NCBI RefSeq assembly: GCF_022539315.1 | Contig: NC_066316.1 | Location: 3,611,501-3,675,500 of the forward strand | Source of the DNA: Serinus canaria | Taxonomy: Eukaryota > Chordata > Aves > Passeriformes > Fringillidae | DNA length: 64,000 bases | Direction: 5' to 3' | Part shown: one piece after another, positions 36,901 through 48,550 of the stretch | Layout of the letters: each line of letters begins with the position of its first letter | Numbering within the stretch: position 1 is the stretch's first letter | Program-made: the position numbers and the translations under genes | The notes under the pieces: generated by a model | What the model was told of the DNA's origin: nothing | The model's input: the letters and a program-made list of their open reading frames with translations, nothing else | Database searches by the model: none

Positions 36901-39900
36901 TCTCTTATTTGTATCATTCATTAACTGAATTGCAGGGTTTTTTTGGGGAAAGACATATTTTGAGTCTTGGGTCCCCATCTGTGAGGTGCTGGGGTACAGA
37001 GAGTAGAGCAGATGCAGTAACAGGCACTGAACTGAGAACAGGACTAGAGAAATGCTCTGGTCAAACATTTATTGATGCCCTTTACTATAAGAACTTGGTA
37101 ATGCTCAACATTGAGGACATCTCTGGCAAACAGCTACTCTGAATTTACACAGAACTTTTCAGAATACTGAATTCTCGAATGCAGTGTTAGTACTGTTTCC
37201 TCTGCTTTCCTTTCCTTACAGTCATTTGAATACTGCTTTTGGTTTCCTCCTCAGTTTTGAAATCTGATTTTCTTTCCAGGCCAGTGTAATACAGGCTGTC
37301 ACCAAGATAATTAACAAAGCATGAGGAAAAATGGACAGATTTTTTTCAGTTACCTTTGCAACTGTGAAAAGCCAATTCTCTTCCACTGCTTTTCCCAGTG
37401 TCATAGATGCTACTCAATGTTCAATCAGTTATAATTGTACATAAAATCAAAGGGCCTCAGGATCAACACCTTAGAAACCAAAGAAATCTAAAAATTGCTC
37501 AACCTGGGATGGAAGGCCCTAAAAAGAAGCAAAACTCAGAGCTCCATATTCATGAGGTTTTACAGAAATGAAAATCAGAGTGATGAAAAGTGTATCTGAG
37601 TGCAAAATGCCCATGTTCATTAATCTCTTTTCAAAAATTCACAGGGCAGCACAGCAGCTTATCAGCTTTTGGGAGCACAGCTCAAGGGAGATGTTCTGTC
37701 TCTGAGCTGTCCATGGTGCTTTTCAGTGGCTGTGAACAGATGCTGCACAGGTAGGACTCATCACACAAAAGTATTTAGAGCTCTCTCAAGTCCATGATAA
37801 CTAAGAAAAAATGATAAGGTTTGGGGTTTTTTCCTTCTCTCTCTTTCTCTCTGAGGGATGCACGTTCTATTTGATTTCTTGTTTTAAAACTATCATCACT
37901 ATGAAGAGTTTGACTTCACCACAGAGTTTTGGATGATATAGGAGGTGGTTCCAGGAATGGATAGTTGGCTGGGTTTAGGAGGAAAAAAAAGCAATTCCCA
38001 GCAATCTGTTGAAATTTATTAGAGTTTTTGTTATAACAAGGCCATCAGCTGCTGCTCTGGGTGCCATGGAAACAGACACTGCTGCAAACACAGGAGGCTG
38101 CTTTCAATCCATTCTTATTTCAGAAAAAATAAAAGAAAGAAAATGGGGTTTTGTGGGCTGAGCAATTTATGGGACTCTACCTGTGTCCTTAGCAGTGCCC
38201 ATGACCACTGCCCTGGCAAAGGGACTGACAGACACCTCTGACTGCTTTCAGCCTCTTGGAACAAAACTGGAGCAGCTCTCCACTGATCTCTCATCATAAA
38301 TAAATGGGCAAATAGGGATATGGCTGCTGAGCAGCCCAGCCACAGTGGAAGGGGAGGGGATTTCTTTTCTAATACTAATTTGGACCATGATGCATCTTGA
38401 ACTGCAGACTGGGCTTCCTGGAGCTAATCTGGGCCCAAACCAGTCAATTTCTAATGACCTTCCATAGGAGAGAAGGAAGGGGCAAGAGAGCACTGACATC
38501 ATCATGAACTCCTGCATTTGTTTCTGTACTCAGATATCTCAAATTTTGGATCATTTTACCTGCTTCAGTGTAATATAGTCCCTCTCCATATTCTTAGTAA
38601 AAATCGTAACAAGTAATTTCTCACTCCAAAAATAATCTGTGGGAATCAGCATAATGGTTTTCCCATTAGAAGCCCAGTAACTGCCTTGTGCAGCAGCAGG
38701 ATTCAGAGAGCATCTGTTGGGATTGTTGTCATAGAGATCCCATGATTGCTGCACTAAATGTATAAGAGTCCATGCAACAATTTATGTGCTGAGTTTTATA
38801 GCTCTAATATATCAGCTGGAAATTTCCATCTGAAGTTTCCTCAGCTTTCCATGCTGGGTGGGAGGTGGGGTTTCCCTCAAAACTCAGAGGATTATATCAG
38901 AGAGAATCAGAATGTAAGATTTTTGTAAGACCTTACATGTTAACAGTCATCTTAAAATATTGTGGAGTTGATAACGGTCACATATTTTTATAAGATTCAT
39001 GAATAATCCAGATTTCTCTCTGAACTGCATATGTATTGTTTGTTCTTCTTGTTGTTCAGTAATACAGTAATTTATTATTCTTAGGCTGATGTTTTTCCAA
39101 TTTCTTTACATTTGAGTCATTGTTTCTGTGCTTATGTGAGGATGAAGCCAACATATCCTTGCACTCCATGCTTTATCCATTTATTTCTATTTTCCTCAAT
39201 TTTCAAGGTATACTGGAAAATAATATAAATAAATCAGTGTATTAAAAACCTTGAAGGAAACCTAAATAACTTTGGCAGGTCATAGAAAAAAATTTTTTTA
39301 AAGCTATTAACTGTCTGTTGAGTTACCCACTGCAGAGCCTTCAGCTGATTAGCTGCTTTCTGGCCCAGTGGAAATCAATTGCACAGAAAACCCTGAGAGC
39401 AAATCATTGGATGTAACATGGAAAATCTGATCTTTTTTAGGATATGGAGAAAGCTTCTGGAGAACAAAAGCATTTATTTCCTGATAACTGCCAGGGTTGG
39501 CTGTTTAATTACGTGTTGCCCTGCCAAGCCTCGATGTTTGTAAGGATAAAGGTGTGGGTGAACTGTGCTCTAAGGGGGAGCCTGGCTCTGCTCAGGGTTT
39601 CTATCAAATAGATGCTGCCTCATCCAAACCATCACAGAAACAACATGCCAGGCTTGGCATAAACATGTGCTTAGTGAAATACCCCTGGGGTGAAGGAAAA
39701 GCTGTGATCACTTTTGTCTGTCTGTCTGCAACGCTAAAGAGGGATAAAAGAACCTCCTGCGGCAAGGATCTGCTGGCTGTCATCTCCAGCTGGGCAGGAA
39801 TTGGGCTTTAATTCTGAGTTCCATCAACTATCTCTTAGCACAGAGGGACAGACAGACAGGGACAGGCTCTCATCAGCCTTAGCTGGGAGGTAACAGAGTC

Positions 39901-41130
39901 CACCACAAGATTTTTTTTATCCCAGGACAGGAACCCTGAAACTGCTGTCACACCAAAGCCTGTCCCTGCCCCTTGGTGGGTGCAGGGCTGTAGGGGGAGC
40001 TGAGGCTGGGACCCAGTATCCCTGGGCTAACCCTGGGCTTTCACCACCCAGGGGATCACTGGACAAAACCAATAAATCACAAGCTCTTGCAGCTGGCAGA
40101 GCTCTCTGCTGCCTGACACAACCTGTTTGCATCCATTTGAAATGCAGGATTGCACGTGGCAGTTCAGGCAATAGATGAGGGGAGGCTCAGAAAGCCAAGG
40201 ACTCTGATTTCTTGTAAACACCATTACCAAACCCAGTGGGCTTGATGCTGCATATTTGGGGTGGGAAAGAGCATGGACAGGGGACAGGGCACCTGTGGAA
40301 AGAATCTGGGGATCAGTTTGTTCTGATCTCTTGGACAACACCTGGATATCATTACTACACATCCCTTCCTGTTAGAAAGGGCAACCCCTTCACTTGAATT
40401 TAATCTACCAGATGGTGTGAATATGACATTTAAAAACTCTGGGTTTAGGAGGTGTATTTTCCTGCAAGGAGTTCAAAGGAAATATTTCCTTTGCTCTTTC
40501 TTGTCTCTCTCTTTTCACTTCCAGGGACTGGTGTCATGGTAATGGGATGGCCAGGAGGAGGAGCACAGAGTCCATCTTTTAATCCTACAGCAGCTGGGAT
40601 GGAAGAGCTTGGGTTGTGTTCCCCATTCCTACAGCTCTTCTGGGCTAACTCAAAATGCATAACTAAGCTCTGTCAATTATTTGAAAAGTAAAATAGCAAT
40701 TAGAGGGGAGAAAGAAGAAGGATGAGAAGCCTTTGGCATGTTATCACTCTTCCTGCCAGGAGATGATTAAGCAAAGTGAGCAGCAGCTGCGGGGAGCCAC
40801 CAGCCATCCTTCAGCATGGGATCATTGTCACTCACAGCAGATGCCATCCCCTTCCTCAGCTGGGATGTTCCATTTATTTCAATTACTGGAGCTGAGGAAA
40901 TATTTGCTTGTTCCTTTGGTTTTACATCTCTCCTGTACCTGAAGTTTCTGGTACTTGTCTCATCATTAATATTTCTTACCACAGTGTGTCTTCTCCATCA
41001 GCAAAGGTCATTCCCTATCAGCTCACACACCTAGAGAGGCATCATCCGTCTTTCCAGGACAGTGTGAGGTACTCAGCCATACCTGTCTGTCTGACTCCTG
41101 TTTGTCTTGCCATCTGTCTTGTTCCCATGT
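33901..41130. other. No supported gene; unique non-coding sequence
   Basis: AT-rich unique DNA. Frames of up to 111 codons occur without domains (for example 40,027-40,362 minus). A small duplication of CCCTGGGCT near 40,020-40,040 sits in a GC-rich pocket. I see no interspersed repeat that I can name. Confidence 0.55.
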
Positions 41131-41138
41131 GTAACATC

Positions 41139-41164
41139 TAATTAACACCCGTGGTAATTAATTA
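41139..41164. promoter_or_regulatory. Cluster of three TAATTA homeodomain cores
   Basis: TAATTA occurs at 41,139-41,144, 41,155-41,160 and 41,159-41,164 (overlapping), separated by ACACCCGTGG. Homeodomain proteins bind this core. Such clusters are common in developmental enhancers and also in AT-rich DNA generally. Confidence 0.25.
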
Positions 41165-42277
41165 TGCTGTGGTGTCTTTTGTATTACCTATTATTGCTGT
41201 CAGCGGGAATAAATCAGCACATTGAACACAAAGGGAATTGTGGTATTCAGTGATGGAGAACATAAAAAATGCACTTACAGATTTTAAATATTCATCAAAT
41301 AGAAGGCAAGGATCATAATTTTTCATAGAAGATTTTGTATAGTGAATAAAACTACATTTTCCTACTTTTTTGTAGAGTACTCAAAGGGCACTGTGTAGCT
41401 GAGGTCCCTGCACACACAGAAGACAGTTCAGTGATCAGTTCATGGCAACTGCCTTGGAGAAATAGTTGGTCTGTATTAAGTTTAATTATTTGCAGGTTTT
41501 GCCAGTGGTGTTTGGCATTTTGAAATTGTCATTTTGAAATGTATTGGTCCATAAAGATTGCAGACTAAAGGTTGAATGCAGTTATTCTCTATGGATAATC
41601 TCAGAGCAAAACATTTGGCCACCGATGTCATAGAACATGGTTTCTGCCACAAGCTCCTTGGATGATCACAAATAGGAGTATTTCTGGTTTAAAAATCAGA
41701 TTGATTTCTTCTTTTTTGCAAGATAACTCATTTTAGTAATGAAACAGACCTTTGCCTTTAGGTCCCCCAAACATGTAGGGGAGCAGTGCCCAGGGGCACC
41801 AAAACCCAAGCCCTGTGTATGTAACATGCAGGGGAGAGGAGGATCGATACCAGCTGCCAAGAGATCTGCCTCAGAGCCAGAAAGAAACACAGCCAGTGGC
41901 TGGAGCAGGAATTCCCATCCCCAGCTGTTTCCCTGTGCCTGGTACCACCCACAGACACATTGTTTAGTTATTCCACGCACATTTGAGCCAGAAGCAATAA
42001 GCTCTTTACCCTCTCAGATCTAAGAGATAACACAGGAAGAGTTGCCTAAACCCTGTTATTTTGTCTAGGATGCTTTAACAGAACTCCAGGAACACCTTGC
42101 CCTTCACTGCTGTTAAGCTTTCCAGGAGAATACCAGAGAAGGATTCCCAATTTTCAGTCTTCCAGAAGCTGAAGATATTTTACTGATTTAATTCCTATAC
42201 TGCTTACATTTTCATGCAGGATCAGGTTTTCCATTGTTGAGGCATATTTCTTTTCAGCTTAGGTGATTCTTTTACAG

Positions 42278-42297
42278 AAAAAAAAAAAAAAAAAAAA
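42278..42297. repeat. Poly(A) tract, A20
   Basis: Twenty A residues after TTTTACAG. It faces a T28 tract 377 bp downstream. No retrocopy is recognised next to it. Confidence 0.95.
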
Positions 42298-42674
42298 GAT
42301 TTTCTCATGCTGGGAGCTGTTCTATGAAAGAAAAATTACCTTTTTCACCATCAAGTTTTCCAACTTCTTTGAAAAGATGAATTAAATCTGAATATGTCTC
42401 AATTACTTGGGGATTGTATTTCATTGTAACTAATCACATTTCATTATTTTTGTAGATTAAGCATAGGGACTGGCAGTGTGACTTCACAGCTCACTGACAG
42501 TTCTACTTGCTGCTCTGGGTTTCTGAACCTGAGAGAAAAAGCAAAATGATTTTTTTATTTGTTGCCCTGTGTTGCTTTGAATGCACAATCTTGTCAGAGC
42601 AAGAGGTAGTGGATACCAATTGATTTTCAGAGAATTCCAGTTGTTGATTGCTAGGGTTTTTTTGGTGGTTGGGC

Positions 42675-42702
42675 TTTTTTTTTTTTTTTTTTTTTTTTTT
42701 TT
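42675..42702. repeat. Poly(T) tract, T28
   Basis: Twenty-eight T residues between GGTTGGGC and GTCCAACTGG. Read on the minus strand it could be a poly(A) tail, but the minus-strand sequence upstream of it (42,703 onward) matches no gene I recognise. Confidence 0.95.
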
Positions 42703-45700
42703 GTCCAACTGGACACAGTCCTGAGTAACCTGTTCTGACTGTGCTCTGAGAGCTGCTTGGGCTGCAGGATCACCAAAGATGCCTTCCTACATCAGCTTTT
42801 CCATGTCCCTGAATTAGAAGAGGGTACAGAACTGCAAATGTCTGAACTCTGTGTTTATCACAGGCATCCCCTGCACCCACCTGATTAGCCAAAAATTATA
42901 AAAAGCAAGAGAAGTAGTGGGGGAAATGTTCTCAAAATGGTTGTTTCCTTTCCGCCCTGATGGAGTTCAGTGTTATTTTAATGTTGCAAAAAAATAATGG
43001 GTGGGTTATGATAAATGAGGTGCTTGTTTCAATGAGCTTACACACCCAGAAACAGATGCTGTCCATGCATTTCTTAAATGTGATTTCAAAGAATTGTATT
43101 GCTTTTCCTCAGAATTTACCATTAACTGCAGGAAAAGTAGATAAATCAAAAAGGCAGTGATTGGGACATAGCATGACGTTTACTTTTTGCATTTCATGCC
43201 TGAATGTTATATTTTTATTCCATCCTCTTTTGTCCTAATTGAATGTTTAAGGTAATTTTAATCCTGGTTGCAGCTTCCTGATGATTCCCCTCTAGTACTT
43301 TTTTATCCCCACCTTTTCCAAAGCCCATTGAAACCATTTACTGCAGCCTTTACCTCATGTCTTTCCAAACTTTCTTGGCTGGTGTGTTCTCTCTTACCCA
43401 AAGAAAGGGAAAATTCATGGTTCAGGGAAAGTTCAGTTGTTATATATACTGGTGAGTTACTTGTCCCAGAATTACTTCAATAACTAGCAGTGATTTATTT
43501 ATTTTTAGAAGAAAAATGTTCTCCTGTTTTGTTTCAGTCATATGAAAACAAAAGGAAAGATAAAATAGAAAGAGAAGGCAGTACTTCTTTTTGCTGATGA
43601 TGCATTTGATGGATGTCTCTCTGAAGACCTGATTGAACTCGGTGTTATACCCCCCAAATGAAGATAAATCATTGGTGAAGGGTTTGTGGAGTACATGCCC
43701 AAAATCAATTATGCTCACATGGAGATCTATTAATCTATTTCTTCCTGTTCTGTCTACCCAGCCTCTTTTAAATGGCTTTTTATCAATCCAAACACAGGTT
43801 ACCTTTTTGAAGTGGTGGTACAGTTCTGGGGGTTTGCATTAAAATCAGAGTTGAGCCTCATATGTGAGGAGCCCTTTCACCCCTTCCCTGTGCTCAGCCC
43901 AATTACCTTAACTCAGTTTAAACCATTTCTCCCAACCAAATCTCTGAGGCAAAGGGACACTGACCCTTTCTGCAGAGGCTTGGTGGGTTTGTCACCTTTC
44001 CTTGTTGATAACACAGCAGCCTGGCAAAGATTCATGTATGAAAAAACAAAGTTATGCATATATCAGGATGGACAGTTGGAAACACTGCAATGAAAAAGGG
44101 ATAGCCAGGAAATTGTCTCTGCTGCATGGCATTTCAGGGAAATCCAGGGGGGTTCAGAGCCAGAATGTATCAGAAGCTCTCTCCATTCCCAGAGAAAGAC
44201 AATCTGATCACAGCCCATGCCTCTCATCAGGGAAAATAAAGAGTGCAGAGTAAGCATTGAAGGGAAGCTAAATTACAGCTGGGAATTCAAAATTTTAAAA
44301 TTTTGTCAGGTTTTAAATTGTGAGTCACCTTGTGTTTCTCAACCAGAATCATGGTAAGCAGCTAACTTCCATCTTCTGCTTTCCTTCTAATATTTCATCA
44401 TATTAACAGTGTAAAAGGCTGTTGATCAGGCAGGCAGGCAAAGCATTCTCAATGGATCCCAAATCCTAGCCCAGATAATTTTCATTCTGTCAGTGAATGC
44501 CTGGCATTAGAATAACCCACTAGTTCTGTCTCCAGACTGAAATAGTGGCAGCTAACATAAAGAAATCCTGTCACTGAATTCCAGCATGGGATGGAAGAAT
44601 TGCTTGGATCTGATGATCCTAAGGATTCTTTTCAGCATAAATTATTCTAAATGAATCCATGAAATGAGTGGTGTCCATGCACTGCTTTTATGAGGCCAAA
44701 AGCATTGCCATTATTTGGTGTGGGGAACAGTAGCACTTTGATGGCACAAAAAGCAGTGTCTTGGGTGATTTTTGTGGCTGTACTTGTAAGTTCAAGTAGC
44801 TGTGCACTAAAGCCTCTAAATCCCACATGAACATATTGCCTGGGAGAATCCCCTGAAAGACAGGAGGCACTCAGGCATCTTTGCACTTAAGATTCCATGT
44901 TTTGCTCCAGGCCTGGATTTCCAACTTGTAGCTGGCAGAACAGCTCTTCAGGGACAGAATTGTCTGTCTTTAGAAACAGTTATGTGTTGTCTATGTTAAG
45001 CAGCCCCAAGGAATGTGAAAAATCACCTTAATTTTAAAAGGTAGTGCTTTACAGCTCTGCAGGTGGGCTTTCACTCAGACATGCTCACAGACCTCTGTCT
45101 GAGACTTTGGGGTTGTCCAATAAAGTGTTTGATATGCTATTTTCTCTTTCACTATCTCTCTAGAGAATATCAGAAAGAGCTAAGAGGAAGCAGCATGGAG
45201 AGTGCATCCAGCCCTGTGGCACTCCAGAGCTGTGGTCCTTGGGAATTCTGCTGACAGGTTCTGTGTAGTTGCATTTGAAAACTGAGGGACCCTCCCAGAT
45301 CCCTCTTCTCTGCAGAAGTGAATTAACATCCTGTCATAGACCCTTACCAATTATCTCAGCCCTGGGCTTGAGTGCAGGGTCCTGTCAATAATGTCTGAGA
45401 AACAAATGCAATACTTGGAGTGTTTAAAAACACTGCATCAGTTTCGTGGCTGTGAATTTCATTGACTTTATAAGCAGAATTGGACTTTTGCTGGTAATTC
45501 ATTCAAAGCAAGTAGCCAGTGAATAAATCCTCAGTTCTCTGGTAAAGCCCATGCATGCAAAATTAACTGGATGAAATCTAGAAGCCTGTGGGTGTTTGGG
45601 GTGAACTTACAGGTTTTATAGTCAGCTTTTCTTCTGATGAAATTAATAAATGTTTGGGATTGTTGCAGCTGCAGTCAACTCCTGTAACATATTGATTAGC

Positions 45701-46150
45701 AGTATATTGACAAAATTGGTCTCTGTTAACAAGAAACAACACAGTTATTGATAGGTTACGAAAGTTATACAAAGTGTGCAGACGTGTTTGGAAAAGTGAC
45801 ACATCTCACACAGTTAATAATGATGGAAATTGGAGCAAAATTCTCCAGCTCAGCCTTGATTACCTCACAGAAACTGATCCTAGGCTTTTAGCTAAGGAAT
45901 AACTTACTTTCATTCTGTTACTATTATTACAATTACTATTGTTATTTGAGTGTATTTTCTAGCCCATAACCATCAGAGCTTCAAAAGTGATGTTCTCAGA
46001 TTGTACCATCAAGACTTTCTGATTCCAGGTAAATCCAGTTTGGCAGAGCAAGAACTGAAACTGCTGCCAGCTCTCTAATCTGGTTCAAGTCAAAATCATG
46101 TTTGACATCACTTCAGCATGACATGAGAAAGAAATCTGTTTTAAATATAA
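42703..46150. other. No supported gene; unique non-coding sequence
   Basis: Nothing identifiable except an 18-bp perfect palindrome of A and T runs at 44,288-44,305 (CAAAATTTTAAAATTTTG) and a (GGCA)3 run near 44,431. Short open frames have no domains. Confidence 0.55.
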
Positions 46151-46157
46151 GGAGATG

Positions 46158-46203
46158 ACTTCAGAATACATTCCATGAGCACTTCAGAATACATTCCTTG
46201 AGC
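46158..46203. repeat. 23-bp direct tandem duplication
   Basis: ACTTCAGAATACATTCC followed by ATGAGC occurs at 46,158-46,180 and again at 46,181-46,203, with a single difference (ATGAGC versus TTGAGC). It is a recent head-to-tail duplication. Confidence 0.9.
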
Positions 46204-46314
46204 TTTATTTAGTGTAAGGATTCTTTGTTTTCCAAGTGACCTGACATAGCAAAGGGATATTAGAGAGGCTGTTTTCACGCCTCTTTCAATCTGTCAGATA
46301 AAACCATGAAGGTG

Positions 46315-46341
46315 GTTGTTGTTGTTGTTGTTGTTGTTGTT
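46315..46341. repeat. (GTT)9 microsatellite
   Basis: Nine perfect GTT units (27 bp), likely length-polymorphic. Confidence 0.95.
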
Positions 46342-47734
46342 AGATTCCTAGTTTGTTTTCTCAATTTGTAGATGCCATCCTGATAAAAAAAAACTTCTTT
46401 ACAAATTTAAGAATTGAGTCCAACTATCAAACTTGTCCAGCTCCACTCCTTTTTCTAAATGTTTTACTTAGCGTAGGAAGAAAGAGGCAGAACCAACAGA
46501 AAGGTGTTGGAGCTTATGAGAGAAGAAGAAATAAAGGAACACCTTTTTTTAGCTGAAACCTGGCTTCAGGGAAGCATTTACTTTCTTAGCACTGCTTAGG
46601 TCTGAAAAGATCTATTCATAGTAAATTCTGGGCCAGGAAAATGATTTTTTAAACTCATTTGGTTTTTAAGGCCTGTTTTTCATTTTCCTTTTGTTCTGTG
46701 CAAATACATATTTCCAGACCTTTGTACAGAAGCCTCTCATGTTCTCTCTACCATCCCCCTTTACAGGTAAGTCACAGAGTGGACTTTTCCCCAAGACAGA
46801 ATTCTAAATGCTGCGATACAGCCTTCAGTAATGACACTTGCTATCACATTTCCAGAACCCTTGCCATTTTTGCTTTCAGTGAGCAATTTTTTGATGTGGG
46901 TTTTCCCCTAAATCACTGCAAATGTGGTAACCACAAGACTCCACATGAATGAGGGCAGAGAAAACCAGTCCAAGGTGGCTCAGTGAAGACTTTAAAGTGA
47001 AGCTTCATTTTCCTGAGCCTACTGAAGGTCTGAAAATACTATCACCGACTTAAGGAGAATAGATCAAGGTCTAAGGATGGTCAGTGAAGCATTTTCAAAG
47101 TAAGGATGGGAAATACTATCTGTACACTGAAAGGGCCTGGTGTATTGAAGGATAAAAGGGAAACAACCATGCAGACAATGGGTTTGCAGCAGGAGAAACC
47201 ACCAAAACCTGCAGACTTAATAACATAAAATGCAGCGAGCACAGCCTTCACACATACATACACCTAGCTAAGTCATGGCACATGTGAATTTAATAAACCT
47301 ACACTTAGTTGTCTCATCTTACATGATGACAGTTCTCAGACATGGCAGTGGCTTCCTCTTATTCATTGCAGGAGATTTAAATGGCTGATCAGCCCTAAGT
47401 GTATGGCCAGAGGACAGAGGGGCCTTTGGGGCATCTCCTCTTTCAGGGCTCACTGATTTCACAGGTCCCTCCATCACCCTGGGGCCCAAAGGGGATTGTC
47501 CTCCATTTCCTGAACTCAGTAAATCAATCTGGGCCTCTGTGAAAGACAAGTAACACTTGAAAAACCTATGTTGTGTCAAAGGGATGCAGCACTGGGTAGT
47601 TTTTTTAGAGCTAATTCTAGTCAAAGTGAAAACTGGGAGTAAAGCAAGCAACTCTTCTGACATTTGGTACAAGGACCATACTATAGAAAACAGTATTATC
47701 TCCCTCATTGTGAAAGGAAACAAATTACATACTA
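46342..47734. other. No supported gene; flank of the CpG island
   Basis: A minus-strand frame of 134 codons (47,319-47,723) lies next to the CpG island, pointing away from it. Its translation shows no recognisable domain, and it has no clear splice context. I list it only as something to check if the island proves bidirectional. Confidence 0.4.
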
Positions 47735-47757
47735 TGAATTAAACACAGCTTATTGAG

Positions 47758-47964
47758 GCGGTGCAAAGACTTTACAAAACTGCCGAGTAAGAACAGGTGT
47801 ACAAAATCAAGGGGCTGATTGCAGCCCGTGCGATGGAGAAACTCCCCGCAGCTGTGCGGGTGCCCAGGAGCGCTGAGGGGGCACCGCCCGCAGCTGGCAC
47901 CGCGCCCCGCCCGGGCGGCATTCCCGTCTGGCAGGGGAGCAGGGCGGTGCTGCTCCCTTTGTAG
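47758..47964. promoter_or_regulatory. Short CpG island, candidate promoter
   Basis: By hand count, 47,821-47,960 is 75% G+C with 14 CpG dinucleotides, and two more CpGs lie just upstream. The surroundings have very few CpGs. It contains an Sp1-type GC box CCCCGCCC (47,905-47,912), a palindrome GCCCGGGC and a hairpin CCCGCA-GCTG-TGCGGG (47,845-47,860). Its position directly upstream of repeated splice-donor segments on the plus strand suggests a TATA-less promoter. An alternative is the GC-rich part of an old minus-strand LTR: the minus strand reads CTCAATAAGCTG, a weak polyadenylation-like signal, near 47,748-47,759. Confidence 0.55.
47833..47964 (+). CDS. Small open frame in the CpG island, 43 codons
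   Basis: ATG at 47,833 has a good Kozak context (GCG before it, G after it) and runs 43 codons to TAG at 47,962-47,964. The frame begins MEKLPAAVRV and is Pro/Ala/Gly-rich. The same frame is open upstream back to TAA at 47,788-47,790, and beyond that reads LIEAVQRLYKTAE. If the island is a promoter, this could be an upstream open frame of the transcript. It could also be a decayed coding remnant or chance from CpG-rich sequence. No family is recognised. Confidence 0.15.
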   Translation: MEKLPAAVRVPRSAEGAPPAAGTAPRPGGIPVWQGSRAVLLPL

Positions 47965-47966
47965 GG

Positions 47967-48034
47967 TGCTCCTGTCCCTGGGTCCCTCATGGCTGTCAGG
48001 TACTCCTGTCCCTGGGTCCCTCATGGCTGGGGAG
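47967..48034 (+). repeat. 34-bp tandem repeats leading into larger units
   Basis: Two 34-bp copies (47,967-48,000 and 48,001-48,034) read T(G/A)CTCCTGTCCCTGGG, then TCCCTCATGGCTG plus a variable tail. A third copy forms the start of the first large unit at 48,035. Each carries an ATGG. They probably grew from the start of the large unit by slippage. Confidence 0.9.
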
Positions 48035-48550
48035 TACTCCTGTCCCTGGGTCCCTCATGGCTGAGGAGAGCAGCCGCTTCTCTCTGATGGCAGAAACCAG
48101 GTAAGGGCCTGAGGCAGCTTCGTGTGAGGATCTGGTTTGAGCGGGAAAAGGGAGCTGTTACTTGGACAAGAGAAATTTGTGGGTTTTTGTGAATTTGAGC
48201 TGAATGTGCTCCTGCTTTCTTTAGTTTATTATTCTGTGTACTTAAAAGTGTTGGGGTTTTTCTGTTGGGTTTTTGGTTTGGTTTTTTTTTGTTTGTTTTT
48301 GTTTGTTTGTTTGTTTTTTGTTGTTGTTGGTTTTTGGTTGTTTTTTTTGGGGGGGGGAGTTTTTTTTGGGTTTTGCTATCAGGTCTGAGCTGTTAAAATA
48401 TTTTAATTAGGAACAATGTTTAGGGAAAAACTTGCTTTCTTGTCCAATACCCCTGAAAAAGAAGCTCCTTATATGAAGGGGGCTGTATGTTTGTGGATTT
48501 GGGGTTTTTTTTCCCCAAATGTTGGTAATGTAGGACTGAGGGGAAGAGGG
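48035..48550 (+). repeat. Tandem unit 1 with exon-like head and splice donor
   Basis: This 516-bp unit opens with TACTCCTGTCCCTGGG, an ATG at 48,057, and the donor CCAG|GTAAGG at 48,100/48,101. From ATG to donor is 44 nt, frame MAEESSRFSLMAET plus two bases. A long G/T-rich stretch (48,250-48,375, including nine G at 48,349-48,357) follows, then an acceptor-like TTTTGCTATCAG, then a conserved tail ending in AATGTTGGTAATGTAGGAC. It expands on the G/T-rich part relative to the other units. Confidence 0.85.
48057..48100 (+). other. Candidate first coding exon (unit 1 copy)
   Basis: ATG GCT GAG GAG then AGC AGC CGC runs 14 codons plus two bases to the donor CCAG|GTAAGG. The GTAAGG match to the U1 consensus is strong. 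The start context (CTCATGG) is weak at -3. The exon would end in phase 2 and fits the reading frame of the possible exon at 54,950. It may instead be the first exon of a non-coding RNA. Confidence 0.3.

Noticed and set aside
47725..48024. 99-codon minus-strand frame across the CpG island
   Set aside because: It covers the 34-bp repeats and GC-rich DNA, where stops are rare. The repeated RDPGTG residues are just the repeat translated.
48250..48375. Possible G-quadruplex in the G/T-rich stretch of unit 1
   Set aside because: Apart from one nine-G run, the G runs are too short or too far apart for the usual four-run pattern.
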